Origin: Solanum dulcamara | Lineage: Eukaryota > Streptophyta > Magnoliopsida > Solanales > Solanaceae | DNA: 64,000 nt | Direction: 5' to 3' | Assembly: GCF_947179165.1 (NCBI RefSeq) | Contig: NC_077247.1 | Coordinates: 15,976,501 to 16,040,500 of the forward strand | In this document: positions 33,600-47,754 of the stretch, piece after piece | Layout of the letters: each line of letters opens with the position of its first letter | How positions within the stretch are numbered: the first letter of the stretch is position 1 | Translations under genes and position numbers: made by a program | Notes under the pieces: model-generated | Seen by the model: only the letters and a program-made list of their open reading frames with translations | Databases searched by the model: none | What the model was told of the DNA's origin: nothing

Positions 33600-36213
33600 T
33601 GTCATGATTCGATTTTTCAGGTTATGATGTCACCTATAACATCCCACCAGTAGGTAAACCAAACTCATATCCCGGAATCAGGAGTAATGAGCTATCACGT
33701 GGAAGAAAACATATCGGAAGCAAGGAACAAATAACAAGGAAAAGAAGAAGGGATAAATACAAAACAACCGCAAGACTTGGCATCAATCGGTACTCGAGCT
33801 TCTAATCAAATAGGAGTACAAGCCAAATACAAATATATACAGAACTCTCTAAATGCAAAATAAAGACTAGTCGTTCCGCTCTGATCAAAATATCATAACA
33901 GTCAATAGGCCAACCAATCCAATAAAATAATAAACTATCAACCAACACAACATACACAATTATAATCAAACAATAACTTAACTGGACCCCCATAAGCCTG
34001 AAAGGTACACAAAAATAAACATAACCCAACCGACCCCTCATAATACCAATATGTGCAAACAATAATTAATTAAATTGGTGATAGGCGATGCATATGAATG
34101 TGAGTAGTGCGTCGGGGCCTTGAATCCACGTCTAATACACTAGTGAGAGCAGCTGTGATATTTCTCTACCCAAAAATCCATTAAAACTGATATATATGAA
34201 ACCATTTAGCAAACAAAGAGTCGGCGGTACTTTCGACGGCTCAAGTAAAAGTGAGCACGTCCTCAATGCCTTTTTTTATCTCAAAAGCCTATTTATCAAT
34301 TGATCGAGATGGTACAACCTCCGTCAAAACCAGTTTGTAAAGAGTAAAAGTGTGAAATCAAGCTTTTTTGAAAATAGTAATGAAAATTCAATGCTTGAAC
34401 CAAAATCGTACCAAAACACATAAAAATGGGTTTCAATGCAATGCATACCATCACCAACATCCAAACAATAATATTTACGCAATCTAAGGTAAATAACTGA
34501 AAACTCCTTGCTCCTAGAGCACAAAAAGAGTAGCCTGAAATCCAGCTGCTCCTTGACCAAGGCCACATGCCTAATAGTAATTCAACATATGCAACAAGAG
34601 TACCACAACATGATCACCATAACTCAGGAAAAGAAGGAATTTATGAACATTTCGACAATCGAAAGAGTAACTCAAAGATCTCAGCCTTAAACCATATATA
34701 CTATTCAAATGAAAACTAAGCACATCTAATGCCAACATATAAATATAATAAGCAACTAAGGTTCCATGCACCATTGAAGGGTACCAAACCGTAGCAATTA
34801 CTATGAACAACGATATAATACAAAAAAATCACTGAGTACTTGTTCTAAGGTAGATCACCACATTCTAATGCCTCAACTATCAACTTCGAATAGGACAACC
34901 ATACCAAACTAAGCCATAAGAAAGGTCCTTCCATCCTAAAGTAAGGAATTGCAAGACAAAACTAGATAAGGACTCCTATAGAAATCAAGGAAACAGGGAT
35001 AAAGAAATAGCCCTAAACCTTCCATTTACAATCCTAACCCACATAAAATCTATACTAAGCATTATCTTAGGGACCACAATCTAAAAGAAAGTAGATCGTA
35101 GCCTACCTTGAAGTTGGGTTGTAGTCTTGAACCATCCATGTGCTGCCCGTCTATTCTTCACATCCATAGAATGTCATGCCACTATCAATATCATAAACTA
35201 CACATCATTACGAGAAGAATGATACGCATATTACAATAAAGACTTTCGGACCAAAAATTAGGTAAATAACTGACCCTCGGGGCCCACCAATGAAAATAAA
35301 ATTCAAAATTTGCTTCCCTATGGGTTAAGAAATCCCTACCCAGAAGGTGGGGGAAAATGAAATTGAATTCGGACCTCATATAGTCCAAAAATATTACTTA
35401 AAAGAATGAAATTAAATAATTTACGAGTCCAAATCGAGAATGAAATAGGAGATTAAAGCATAAATGCATAATAAAAAGAGAAGGGGAAGATTTTTACCTT
35501 GGAATCACAAGAAATGATCAAAATGGATACAATACTCTCTAATCGAGCTTGAAATTGAGGTTTTGACTTTATAAATTGAAAGAGGAAGAAGATATAAAAT
35601 ATTCACCGATTATCACACAGATGGACTTTTGATCACAGGTGCAGACTTTTGGTCGCATGTGTGGCTATCTTAGAAAAAGCACATGCTAAACTTTGTTTTT
35701 AATGCTCTAAACTCATCTAGAGTCCTTTGAACAAAAAATATATGTGAAATCTAATTGTAAATGACAATCCGGTCTCAATTAAATCACTGAAATAACCATC
35801 ATAGATCGTTTACTAAAGAGGTTGACTGAAGTCAACACTTTGACTGTTACAAAGAAAGCAATCGAGTGCCCAAAATCAAATTGTAGGCCTCGAGACCCAA
35901 ACCAAAGGTCCTACTAGAGCAAATTTAATATTTTAGAGCTAATGGCGCTGGCGGAATTCTTATATGAAAATAAATTCTCTGAATGTTGACCAAAGTCAAC
36001 TCTAGTCCTTTAAACTTTCCAACCTCTTGTCTTAATGCTCAAACTCACATCGTACTCCTCCGGACCCAACTAATAATGCTACTAACTCAAAGTTGATATT
36101 CCATAGCTAACCAAACCATCCTAGCTAGTAATGAATGACTTGAGACCACTATAGGAACACTCTAAACACCAAAAATATGGAAAACAGAAAAAATGACCTG
36201 GAGAATCATTACA
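33600..36213 (-). repeat. LTR (about 2.6 kb) of a long-LTR element, minus orientation
   Basis: The forward strand starts TGTCATGATTCG at 33600 and ends AATCATTACA at about 36213. It is followed by a purine-rich tract on the minus strand (forward actactaaaaggactttcatcctcgaa, the usual sequence just inside a 3' LTR). No coding frame is visible. The partner LTR is missing. Confidence 0.65.
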
Positions 36214-36930
36214 ACATCCACTACTAAAAGGACTTTCATCCTCGAAAGTCAAGGAAAAGAAAAAGCTCAAAGGCTTGAAAATATGAGGGTACTGGATCTG
36301 CATGCTTCACCATACTTCCAAACACCTTCTCAAATTGAACAACGCTTTTCTAAAACTCAAACCATAGGAATACTTGCAAATTTGACTTTTTCGCTCCAAA
36401 ACTCAAAACTAGCAACCAATTCCTTCCTTTGGTGACAACTTTCATCCAATCGAATCAAACTCGATGGAATGCACCATATTCATCTTACATGTACCAATAC
36501 CACAAAACATAGAGAAAACAAGATAAATGGAGAAGTAAACTAACTCACAAATTATATTATCTGCCTTATGCTCCAAGCCCAACACCTTCTAGTCATCAGG
36601 AGCATCCTCTTTTTTCTGAGCCATACTGAACCTCTCCAACACTATCTAAGTCCTTCCCGAAGGACCATATCATTGCAAACCTCAAAAGGATGAAATGCTC
36701 CCCTGAATATCAAAGAGTTGTAACGCCCAATATAAGTAACTCAGCCCAAGGCACAATCCCAAAATCTAGTCCTAATGACTCTTGAGACAAAAAATTGAGT
36801 TTGAAATGCAACCTTCCAAAACTAAATAGGCTACTCCAAAGTACGACCATTCCATAGGCAAAAAGGCTACACTAAGGCGAACTCCATTGGCCTTTCTTAT
36901 TTCTGGTTCGGTTCACTATTCAAGTGCACT
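36214..36930 (-). mobile_element. Non-coding internal remnant of the element at 33600
   Basis: This is the internal side of the LTR above. Reverse-strand translation gives only short pieces, including a weak 60-codon stretch at 36121-36303 that straddles the boundary. I recognise no gag or pol domain. The right limit is uncertain. Confidence 0.4.
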
Positions 36931-37374
36931 TTGGCTAGTTTGCCAAGATCTTTAACTTCTCCCATTTCAATTCAAAAAAATAATAATCTTGATCCTATTG
37001 TGATCATTACTTTTTATGGCTTCTTCTTCATAAATGATGGTTGTGGACCTCTTTTCCATTCCATTCTGCCTTTCTCCGTCGGGTTCTTTATGATATATGG
37101 GTCATAGGTGGGTTAAATTATGGTAGATGGATGAGTTTTTAATTTATTGGCAAAAATTAAAATTATTTTGGTTAAAATTATTAAGATGATTCCACGTGTT
37201 AGTCCATTAGTCTTAAGGGTATACATAACCTAAAAATTGACAGTAAGGGTATATATAATCTTAAAGTATAACAGAGGGTATTTACATAACCATTTATGAT
37301 AATTCAGATGTATAGTTGTACTTTTTCATACTTTAAAAGTAAACTCATGTACTTTCTAAAATAATTTGTGAAAT
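36931..37374. other. AT-rich interval, no gene seen
   Basis: There are repeated agggtatat…aac phrases (37215-37290) that look like DNA-element debris, but no termini could be defined. Confidence 0.45.
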
Positions 37375-37650
37375 ATAATGAAATAATGTCAAAACATACT
37401 CTAAAAACTAAACTGACTCAACTCCATCTACGAAGCCTCTGTAACTATGAATAGGTATCCGGATAGGCCCATGACTACCTCAAAATCATTACTACTACTA
37501 AAAGAAATAACTCTAAAGGAGCCCTCCAAAAGCAAGGAGGCCTCACCAAAAGCTGACGAAGTGTGATCTTAACGGAGCACATGTTGATGATCCTGACTAC
37601 ATGCATCTTTATCATGAAATGATGCAGCATTGAAAGACGTCAATATATGT
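37375..37650 (-). repeat. W-like LTR fragment
   Basis: It resembles 8230-8460 of W copy 2 in the same orientation: gaagcctct…ataggtaccaggacaggccc, gagctcctttaa…caaagaggtctcacc and atcataaaatgatacagca all have clear counterparts. It is cut at 37651 by the start of the next LTR-like sequence. Confidence 0.6.
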
Positions 37651-39440
37651 GTGACACCCCATGTGTTTTTTCTCTTCTCTTATATAATATACATAACGTG
37701 GCATGGTTATATTAGGTGTATATGATTTGGGAGAATAAGGTTGCAAATGTGTGGTAATATCAAGGAACTAAACTAATATTTTAGGTCAAAGGAATTCCTT
37801 AAACAAAGGTTCGTGGTTAAATAAACGGCTCGGGTAGCACCCCTCCCTTTTGGAAGGTTTAAAATAACTTGAACCTTCAGGATAAGACTAAGAGTGTCTA
37901 ATATGCTAAGAATAATATGTTATGAGGTATTATAATAGTAAAATGGTCGTATGTTACATTTTGAAGTCAAGCTAGTTGTAAAATAAAGGTCAGCAAAAGT
38001 TATCGTAAGTTTTTCTTATAATATTTTTAAAATTTGGGTCAAACATCTTAGATCATTTCTCCCATTATATAAAGAGTTATAAGAATCACTACCTATCAAA
38101 TTAAATGTTTACGATTCTAGTTTGCAACTAAAGTAATGGCACATCAAACCAACATTGGAGTAAAATGCTATGACTATTTTATCGGGGACTGTCCGGGCTA
38201 AAATTGAATCGCGAATTGGGTTGGGTCAAAAAGATAATATAAGCCGACAATTTGACTTTTAAGACCCCAAAACATTTCTTTTCCATCCAAAAATAGTGAG
38301 ATAGCTTAAGAGAGGGATCCAATGGAGTTATTGGGTGATTAAGCTATGTTTTAAGCATTTTTTACCATTAAAGTTCGCCCCTGTGCCTAGAAATGTGATC
38401 TCTATGCTTTGCAATCGTTGTCCCCTTCTATTAGTTGCATTTGGAGACATTTTTGGGAGATAGGAATTTGTTGTTCTTGATGGTTCTTCAATATTTACAC
38501 TTGTTTTTCTAAGGTAATCATCTTGGAACTTTTTTATGATCGTTTTTATAAAATTCTACGGACGTTTCGTCAAGTTAGGATTATATGAAGAGTCTGTCGA
38601 TTTAAGCTCAATTACAAACTATTTACAAGTATGTATAAGTTGCGCATATATAGTGTTTGTGAAGCTTAGGAGGTAAAGAACAACCTTCGTGAAGTAACTA
38701 CAAGCATACGGATGTTGGAAAGGTATGTTAAGGCTAAGCTTTGTCCTTCTTTTTAACACGAATTCTGGAAAATGCCTAAAATGCCAAATATGATAGTTTA
38801 CCATTCTATTACTAGAAAGACCTTCTGTGAAAGGCATTGGGATCACAACTGTAGTATTTTCATGATGCTATTAGGTTGATATTTCATTCATTCGTAAAAT
38901 AGGGTATTCAACATCTATATATGTCATTTTGTCGGTTTTCTTGACCATATGTCCATCTGTATGAATTCTTATTTGCCTTTGGATAATGTGACTTAAAAAT
39001 ATTATTAAAGGCATTAGTATTTGTGATCAGTCTTTCTTCCTTGTTAAAGTTTATTTTAAAAAATTTAAAGTAACATGTCGATTGCCAAAAATCTCACATA
39101 TAATTTTTATGTTTAAACTACTAAAAAACTTAATTTTTGAAAATACTTTCTTTTACTAATTGTCAAGGAATCAGGTATAAGAACTAAGCAAAGAACCTTA
39201 AGCTCCTTATGAACATCTTCAAGGTTAAGTTATCTTTTTAAAAAGTCGAGTTAAGTTTTCAAGATTATTTGAAAAACATACAAGGTTCCACGAGACATTT
39301 GTATGTGATACAAAAGGGATTATGACATTATGAGAATAAGAGTACTAATGAGCCAAGATTCGCTAAGTTATTGTCATGGCCTAATATGTGCATTCAAAAT
39401 TCATATCATACATGGTATGTTATATATGGAATCCAAGCTA
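37651..39440 (+). repeat. LTR-like sequence upstream of a gag relic (boundaries uncertain)
   Basis: It starts TGTGACACCCC, a common plant Ty3 LTR start, and contains a TATA-like cattatataaagag near 38065-38080 followed by leader-like sequence. No clear LTR end or primer site was found before the gag relic at 39450. It does not resemble the Z LTRs at 55348 and 60534, so it is probably not the 5' LTR of that element. Confidence 0.45.
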
Positions 39441-39449
39441 TAATCGGAG

Positions 39450-40558
39450 GTAAGGGGGAACTCAGACGAGGGCTGCTGGTATTCCCCCTCTGGACCCCAT
39501 ACTAGACCATCAGATCATGGCTTTCTTAAATAGGTTTGCTGGCACATGAGCCATTCCCACCATGCATGCAGCACCGGCTCCTATTGCTCGTCTGTTTGCT
39601 GTTGCAGCTCCGCTAGCAGATGAGGTGATAGGCACAGATGCCTTCTTCAAACCACTAATGTGTCCTTTGATGACTGGTACTGAGCATGACATGCTCACTA
39701 AGTTTCTCAAACTCAAACCCCAGTCTTCCAGGGTATAGAAAATAAAGATACTTATGAGATTATTCTGGATTGTTATGAGAGGTTGCACAAGCTGGTATAG
39801 TGCACCAACATGGAGTAGAGTTTATGACGTTCCAGCTACAAGGTGAGGCCAAATAGTGGTGGAGGTCTTATGTGGAGTGTTGTTCGCCCGTGTTTCCCCC
39901 ACTCACTTGGGTTTAATTTCATGCTCTGTTCCTAGAAAAGTATGTGCCCCGTACCTTGAGGGACAGAAAAAAGGATGAGTTTATGACCCTTGAGCAGGGA
40001 GGGTTATCAGTGGCTGCTTATGAAGACAAGTTTCATGCATTGTCTAGGTACGCCACTCAGCTAGTCACTACAGAGGAGGAGAGGATCAGGTTGTTCATGA
40101 AGGGGTTGAACCCCAAGTTGCAGGTACTTTCTATCGATATGACTTCGTCTGGCAGGTGTTTCAATGAAGTCACAGACTTTGTTAAGAAGGTTGAAGGTGT
40201 GGGGAAAAATGGGCAAGCCAAATCATTGGCTAAGAAGCCCAAGAGTGTAGGTAACTTCTAGGGATCCTATTCCAAAGGGTCAGGCAGGCTGGTGATCGGT
40301 GCCCGGCCAATTCAGTCAGCACTTCCCGCTTCTACTAGCAGTTTTTCAGGTACTCCATAGCAGCATTCGGCCTATGAGGATCAGGGAGCATCATTCCTAA
40401 GTAATCTCCTGTCCTTTGATCGTGGTTGTTTTTATTGTGGAGAACCTGGCCATATATAGAGGGAGTTTCCTCACCCCCGAGGGACAGTTTCATCACCCCA
40501 ACAGGCTAGAGCAGTGGTCCTAGTAGCTGGGGGGAGCAATGGCGGAGGACGTCCACAA
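39450..40558 (+). pseudogene. gag relic of family Z copy 1, split by the X element
   Basis: Translations in shifting frames show the Ty3 capsid region: a Met-Thr-Phe-Gln-Leu-Gln-Gly-Glu-Ala segment, then a 105-codon open piece at 39944-40261 with Phe-Leu-Glu-Lys-Tyr/Pro-Arg-Thr-Leu-Arg-type sequence and Glu-Glu-Glu-Arg-Ile-Arg. A zinc knuckle near 40428-40470 reads Cys-Phe-Tyr-Cys-Gly-Glu-Pro-Gly-His, followed by a stop and Phe in place of the last Cys. The relic is interrupted at 40558 and resumes at 51740 after an insertion with duplicated CACAA. Confidence 0.8.
40554..40558. repeat. Target site duplication of the X element, left
   Basis: CACAA here is repeated exactly at 51735-51739, directly after the other end of the element. 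Confidence 0.88.
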
Positions 40559-43500
40559 TGTCATGACCTAACCCCGTAGGCCATGATGGGTGCCCAAATT
40601 AGACTCTCGTGTATACCCCTGCTAATTATAAGTAAACCTGTCCCCGGTTTGAGTTATAATGTATCAACAAGCACGTTAACATATAAGTCGACGAGGCTAT
40701 CATAATATATAAGGACAACTGTACACGCACACATATACAACCCACATACATGTCCACAAACCTAAGAGTAAGAACAGTAACATAAGGCAGAACAGGGCCC
40801 CCACCATACCCGTAAACAAATAAATATATACATCGAGGGTTCAACACAATAGTGCGCTTTTGAATTAGCAAGCGGGACTCCTACGCTGGTGGATCCCCAA
40901 AGTATGTATCTGTACCTGCGGGCATGAAACGTTACCCCCCAAGAAAGGGGAGTCAGTACAATATATGTATTGAGTATATAAGCATAGACATCATAAGGAA
41001 ATTACAGTTGGCATAGAAATGTAGGGGATAAGTATAACAATTAACAAATTACTGTACCTGTAGCTTAGAACATAAAGTCGTACATACTATCATCCCGTAC
41101 CGTATCCCGTACCGTACTCAGCCCGTTCGGGGACTTGGTGTACCAACTATATCACTCTGTTATCATAAGCATCTATATACTATTAGTGTTATCTCATATA
41201 ATAATGTCGAGGAACGTACGTCCTAATCCATATACCATATAGTAATATTGAGGAACGTTCGGCCCGATCCAGATATCATATAGTAATGCCGAGGAACATT
41301 CGGCCCGATCCATTTATTATATAGTAATGCCGAGGAATGTTCGAACCAATCTATATATTATATAGTAATGCAGAGGAATGTTCAGCTCAATTCATATATT
41401 ATATAGTAATACCGAGGAATGTTTGGCCTGATCTATATATTATATAGTAATGTCGAGAAATGTTCGACCCGATCCATATATTATATATATACATACATAT
41501 CTGTCCCTTTAGTGAGGGACTCGGTGAGCTGTTAATGTCATTGCATTACCATGTTCTCATAAAGCATACCCCGTCCTCTAGTGACGGACTTGGTGGATAA
41601 TACAGTGAACTGTGCATGATTACGTACCCAGTCCAAGACTCGGTGATAGAAGGGTTATTGTATACACGAGTAGAGTAGTGAGTAACCATATGCATTTTAG
41701 ATCGTATTTGAGACTAGATGGAATACTCAAAATGTGCTATCATTAAAAATTCAAAACAAGAGTCATATCAAGTACCTTTTGATTGTCACTATGGATTAGG
41801 TCAAAATGGAACTTTTGGAATCATATTCCCATATTAAGTCATCATCAAATATCTTTTGGGAATCAAGAAGTTGCCTATCCTAGTGGCTTTAACAAGAGGA
41901 ACTTCCTTGGAATCGTGTACACTTCATCTATTTGTTTAATAAGGATCATGTCAAAAAGAAAGGAAGATTAGCTTTACATACTTACTACTTCCCAATGTAT
42001 AGAAAAACATGAGAAGCAATAGCTCAATTATTGCAAGAGTTCCAACATTGGAGGATGAGTAAGAAACACTTAGGAATGGAGTCACCTCCGAGATTGTATC
42101 ATCTTTTACGTACATCTAGGACATTCCAAAAGGAGAGAAAGAATAAGCTTTACATACTCTCTACTTTCCCTCATGGAGTCATCATATGCATATATCGTAC
42201 CCGGCCCGTCATGTCTTGGTGAATAACTATAGCATAATAGTATCATACTTATGTCAAAAGCATACCAAGATGAAATAAGGATAGCTCTAATTACTCATGC
42301 CAAAGACATGCCAAGAGAAAGGAGATAGCTTCACATACTTATGCCAAAAACATGCCAAGAGAAAGAAGGTAGCTTCACATGCCTCTTACAAATTACTCTT
42401 AACTACGTTCAGCTCGTTGTCTTTTGAACAAATTTAACATAAAATCATTACTAAGGTTAATACCTTTTAACTTTCCATTTTCCAACTCCACAACCAAGTA
42501 TCCATAGAAATCGTTTCCTTATCCACTTCCCTCGACTAGTTTATTACTAGTTTCGAGGTTGCCAAAAATCGGGCAGCATCTCCCCTATAACTTGCCCTAT
42601 CCAACTGCTAATCTTAGTAGACATATTACCAACAACAACCAAAAGATATATATACAATCAGATCACTTCAACATTACTCAATACAACTCCAAACAACTAG
42701 CTCAAAACTACGATACCAAAATAGAGTTTTTAACCTTTATTTCGTAAACCTTTAACAATACAAAATGGAGGGTCATGTGGCTGCAACCAGAAGTACCCAA
42801 ACCCCCTTTAGAAAAATTTCCATCCCTGCAACACACAATCAACCCAGCTGCAGCCGCAGCACCATAATCACAACACACTACTCGACTCTGATTTAACTAT
42901 AACTACTTCAATTTAGTTTGTTTCTAACGTCAAGCATCCTTATACAATTTTTCCACTTCCAGCCTCATTTAAGACATGTATTATACTGCATAACAACATC
43001 ATAAACTCTGATTTAAAAGGGAAATCCTTACCTTGCCCGAAACTCGTCAAAATTTGTCAAAACTCACCTCGGAAGTTCTCCTAGCGCGGTTGAAACTTCG
43101 TGGCTGTTTGTTATCCTTTTGGTGCTGATCCAAACCATAAATTTACATCACTAAAACCTTCATACCCTTGTGGTATACCCTAGATAATTAATTCACAAAA
43201 TGAAATCAGAGAACTTACCTTTTTTTCTCCCCAAATCCGTAGCTCTCTTTCTCTCTAGCTTAAGGATTTCTCTTCTCTTTTTTTCTAGAATTTTCTTGGA
43301 TAAGAATGAATTGTTTGGATAAATATGACCTAAAATTCATAAAACATATATATAGGCTACTTTAGGGGTGAAAAGTGTCAACCTCTAAGTGCTGATACGT
43401 GTCAAGCCCTCATTGGGCCAACACACCACCTCCTCCAATCATGAGCTGCTACGTGGCATATGGGGGCCCACCCCCTTGCTCCAGCTGCTGCCACATGGCA

Positions 43501-43923
43501 CCTCCATCTTCTTCCATGTGGCACTCTCACATGCTGCCATGTGTCACCTTCTTTTCACCCTCGTGGGTTCATAATCTCATTTTACTTTATGAACCTATGT
43601 AATATTTGCTACGTAAGCTTGGTATGTACTTAGGTAGCTTAAGTAAGTAAGATTTCTAAGTTGGTAGCTTAAGTAAGTAAGTCAATTCCTATGACTCATT
43701 ACTTGGTCTCCAACTTCTTTTGGATTCTAACGACCCTATTTCCAATCTTCTCTATTATAGGGTATCTCATTCTCCCTTCGTTAGAGTTATTTGATAACGT
43801 CATGGATTATCCGGCTCACATGGTGACTTCTAAGAAGCTTAAGAGCATTTCAAGAAACTTAAGATCTTAAGAATCTTACGTAACCTAGGAACCTTCCATG
43901 GTACAAAAGTACGGGGTATAACA
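40559..43923 (-). repeat. 3' LTR of the complete X element (3365 bp)
   Basis: The forward strand starts TGTCATGACCTAACCCC and ends GGGTATAACA. It is about 88% similar by eye to the other LTR outside a central tract (41611-42656) that appears identical. It contains seven units of a 41-bp repeat, against six in the partner, which accounts for the 42-bp length difference. Confidence 0.9.
41196..41482. repeat. 41-bp minisatellite in the X LTR, 7 units
   Basis: Seven units begin atata(g/a)taatg and carry (c)gaggaa(c/t)(g/a)ttcggccc-like centres and a …catatat(t/c) end. Units differ from each other by several bases. The array is absent from truncated X copies A and B. Confidence 0.88.
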
Positions 43924-43937
43924 TCCTTGCCCCTTTT
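43924..43937 (-). other. Polypurine tract of the X element
   Basis: On the minus strand aaaaggggcaagga immediately precedes the 3' LTR start TGTTAT, the expected plus-strand primer site for reverse transcription. Confidence 0.7.
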
Positions 43938-44199
43938 AGAACATTCATCCTCGAATGTGAACTAAAACCCCTCCTTAAGATCTTATACAAATTACAGGAA
44001 AATTTCTTTCTATTACAATAACACATACTTTTCTCATGTAACCAATATAAGAGTTCAGAAGTTGGGATTACCTGTAGACGTAGGGAATAGGTACGGGTAC
44101 TTGTGTTTTATTTCCTTTTCAACTTCCCAAGTCATTTCTTCGCGATTCTTAATTTGCCACAACACCTTGACGAAAGCTACATCTTTAGTCTGCAACCTT

Positions 44200-44960
44200 C
44201 TAATCTACTAATCCAGGATGGTGATAGGTTGCTCTTCGTAGGATAACTCCTCTGTGACCTGGATATCATCTATGGGATATACTCAGGATGGATTACCAAT
44301 GTGTTTTCGAAGCATTGATACATGGAAAACTGGATGCACTGCTTCCAGATCCACCGATAGGTCTAGCTCGTAGGCAACCTTGCCTATTCAGTGAAGGACC
44401 TAGTAAGGTCCAATATATCTCGGACTCTGCTTCCCCCTTCTTGCTGAACTTCATTACTCCTTTCATGGGCGACACCTTCAAAAACACCCAATCGCTCACT
44501 TGAAATTCCAAAGGTCGACGTCGATTGTCTGCATATGACTTTTGTTGACTTTGGGCAGCTAATAATCTCTCCTGAGTTACCTTTTTCCCTGCTTGTTAAA
44601 CCATGTCTGGGCCTATTAGTCGTGTTTTTCCAATATCAGACTAACCAATGGCGACCTATATTTTCTGCCATACAAAGTCTTATACAGGGCCATCTAGAGA
44701 CTAGAATGAATATCGTATGTAATCTTGAAAGGTAGTAGGCAATTATCCGAGCTACCTTTGGAGTCAACCATATAGGACCGCAATATATCTTCTAGCGTTT
44801 AGCTAGTAAGCTTAGTCTGTCCATCGATCTGAGAGTATAATAGTATACGAAGACCTGTCTGTGTTCCCAATCTCTTTGTGGGCTGATCTTCAATAGTTAA
44901 CTGTAACTCGGGCTCCTTCATCTGAGATAATAAGTATGGGAACTCCATAAAGTCTCACCA
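44200..44960 (-). pseudogene. Integrase C-terminal remnant inside the X element
   Basis: At 44511-44293 the minus strand encodes a 72-codon piece with Trp-Val-Phe-Leu-Lys-Val-Ser-Pro-Met-Lys-Gly and Phe-Ser-Lys-Lys-Gly, which matches the segment after the integrase core in W and Z (compare 5014-5060 and 54860-54905). Upstream on the same strand (44520-44960) short shifted frames look like decayed integrase core. Nothing catalytic can be recognised. Confidence 0.65.
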
Positions 44961-47750
44961 TTCTCTTGATCTATAATTTCACACAATCTCAACTGAACAG
45001 GTAGTCCTTGATTGAAGGAACACAGGTTGATATTGATAATCTGTGGATGACATTTCATATAAAATCATCCGTCCATAGAGTGTAAAATGAGTCTCATAGC
45101 CAAGGTCGTGTTGTGGAATCTTCGACCTCGTGTATTACTTCTTTCCTTCCTTAGATAACATCAACTAGTACCCTTACCTTTTGGGTTTTGCTTAAGCCCA
45201 TTTACAACTCCCTTAACATTACTTATAACACTTTTAGGTAAATAATCTCGTGTCGTTGCTTCATCGTCAGTTCAAATTCTTCCATGGTCCTTTTCCTCAA
45301 ACTTGGCTTTGATTTTTCTGTCACACGTTACATTGCAATTCTTGCAACAATGTGCGAAGGCACTCAACTTAGCCCAAGATTTACCTTAGCATTATCTCGC
45401 TAGTCTTCAGCTTCTTCCTTGCCCTCTCCTCTTTTATCTTACAATCGGTATTGGGGTAGATCTTTAGTTCAACCATAACCATGTCCTTTTTGGTCATTTG
45501 ATTTAACTTCTCTTTGTATTTCTCTATAACGTATCCAAAATATCATAACCCCCTTTTCCTCAAGTACACCTCTACTTGGTCTTATGTTGTATATATATAT
45601 ATATTCATAGGTTGCACAACTATTTTTATACAACTGGTATGAGGTAGATGCAGTCTTTTCGTTTCCTAGTCCATCTTGCTTTATATATCACCTTCACACT
45701 AGAACTTGCTCACGCTAATGCTATTCTATCCTACCCCTATCTTTTCCTTCCTTCGAGTACTCCTTGGTCTCCTCATTCCCTACCGTAGAAGATTTTCTAT
45801 TCTTTCTCATTGCTACTTGTATGTCACATCTCAGCGGCCAACAACTCTGTTGCCATATCTTAATCTTTACTCAACCATGGCCTTACTACCCTTTACACGG
45901 TCCTTAGATCACTCCATCTTACTTCCTTATTATGTTCACCCCTTTTTGTATGCACCCATGTATTAGGGTATCTGCTAATGGTTCCCCGCACGGTCTTAGA
46001 TATCATGGCTTCTATCCATTTATCGCTAGCCTTTAGCCCTTGCTAACTCGTGCCAGCATGGGATCTCGCTTGAAGTTTAAGTGTTCCCGTTAACATATGA
46101 TAGTGTCAGTTGACTTCATCTCACACTTGTATTTCTCTTGTCCACTTTCCCTTTTTAGGGTGTACTTATGTCATCCTTTGTTTATTTTCAACTGTTCATA
46201 CGCATATGATTCTGTTCCAATACATTTGACATACGGCACCATATCTACACCTTCTGTCAGATCACCTATACTTTAGGTTGCCCTTGTAAGAAACCTTAAT
46301 TCAAACATGGGGTGCTTATAATTCTCGATAACTAGTACCTAATCTAGTCCAAGTACTGGTACTCAAGTCATACAATTAATATAGTAGTTTATCCAGAGTC
46401 ACATTCCTTTCTTCCCTACCAGCGATTAGCTAGCGCCCCTAATCATTTGAACTTCTCCATTCGGAAGTACTTGTACTCTAGTGACCCATGTTTCTAGCTC
46501 TGCTATAACACTATCTTTATCCTAGTGGATACCACTTGTTCCTCTTAATGGACTCACAATGCATCAATGGTTTTGCAAAGCTACCTCCCTCATCCTTGAG
46601 GGGTCTTTATATTTTCCATGGTGGAATCACATATCCACAATACTTCTTTATATCTCATAAGCTTTTATCCTTGTCAGGTACCTGAGGTTAACTTCCAATT
46701 ATTCTCAGTCTCATGTCAATTTTACTGTAATAATGGTCTTATCTTCTTGCCTTTTCATACTACACCTTCAGTTCGTAGCTATCTATCCCCTTTTTCATCT
46801 GATACTCATACTTATTGATCACGTCTATCTTGAGTGCTCCCTACAGTAGTCCTTCTATTCTTTCAGTCTATGGCTATTTTTGTGCCTGAGGAGTTTCATG
46901 TTACCCCCATATCCCTTGGGAAAATCATTCCTTGGTATCTCCGACCCTTCTGAATTCTTCTAGTATGTTATCCAATATATAAAGCACATGATTCTGGACA
47001 ACCCATAAGTTCATTTCTTCCGTCCACAAGTTAGTTTAGTCACTTAATAACTAATAAAAGGTTACCATAAAGCATCCTCTAACCACTACCAGAAGGAAAT
47101 TAAGATCTAATAAGCACCACAATACTGTTTAGTGCCTAACTCATATGGTTTCCCTCTAGGTTCATTCTTGAGTCGTGAACAACTTATCTAGTTCACCACT
47201 AATGGTTGAGGGTTTTGTACTTTTCCACCAAAGTGGAACCCAATTGCTGGACACCTTTCCCTCCAACAGGAGTTTTCCTCCGACCTAAAACTTCCTAAGT
47301 AAACATGGTCCCCCCTTACCAACAACACGGAGGGTACCCCAACAACTTTAGTTCATCATAATAGAGGTACTCGGTATCAACTTCCAAGTCGTATGATAAA
47401 CTTATAGTTCATTCCCCTTGTTTTTCTAGAAAATTTCGGTAGAGTTTCCTCTATATTTCTTACTATCCCAAACCTGCACTCAGGAAATACCAACAATGCC
47501 ATGCAAGGCCGAGATATATATAAATCCATATCATATCATATCATAGCCATAATGCCTCACAGGGCCAATATATACATATGTTTATAGCATCTCATATCCC
47601 CACCACACAGGGCTTCCTACATTAGGCTGAAACAAAAATGACAACTTGCCCCAAAAAACTATACTTATCACTCCCCTATACTTATGAACGATCAGTCCCC
47701 AGTTCGACCAGGTGACTCAGGAGGTGAAGTATGATCTCCGTCTCTATCTA
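44961..47750. other. Non-coding interior of the X element
   Basis: This stretch is T/C-rich on the forward strand. There are no recognisable gag, protease, RT or RNase H motifs on either strand. Open frames of 66-86 codons are scattered and have no family resemblance. Confidence 0.5.
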
Positions 47751-47754
47751 GTTG

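Noticed and set aside
37651..39440. 5' LTR of the Z element whose gag begins near 39450
   Set aside because: It shares no recognisable sequence with the Z LTRs at 55348-57070 and 60534-62364, and no primer site precedes the gag relic.
41196..41482. CRISPR-like regular repeats
   Set aside because: The units are contiguous without unique spacers and lie within an LTR of a plant retroelement.
41783..42222. Small frames identical between the two X LTRs (41783-41971 and 42031-42222, repeated at 49602 and 49850)
   Set aside because: Their identity follows from the identical LTR tract, and they lie on the antisense strand of the element. They are not evidence of coding selection.
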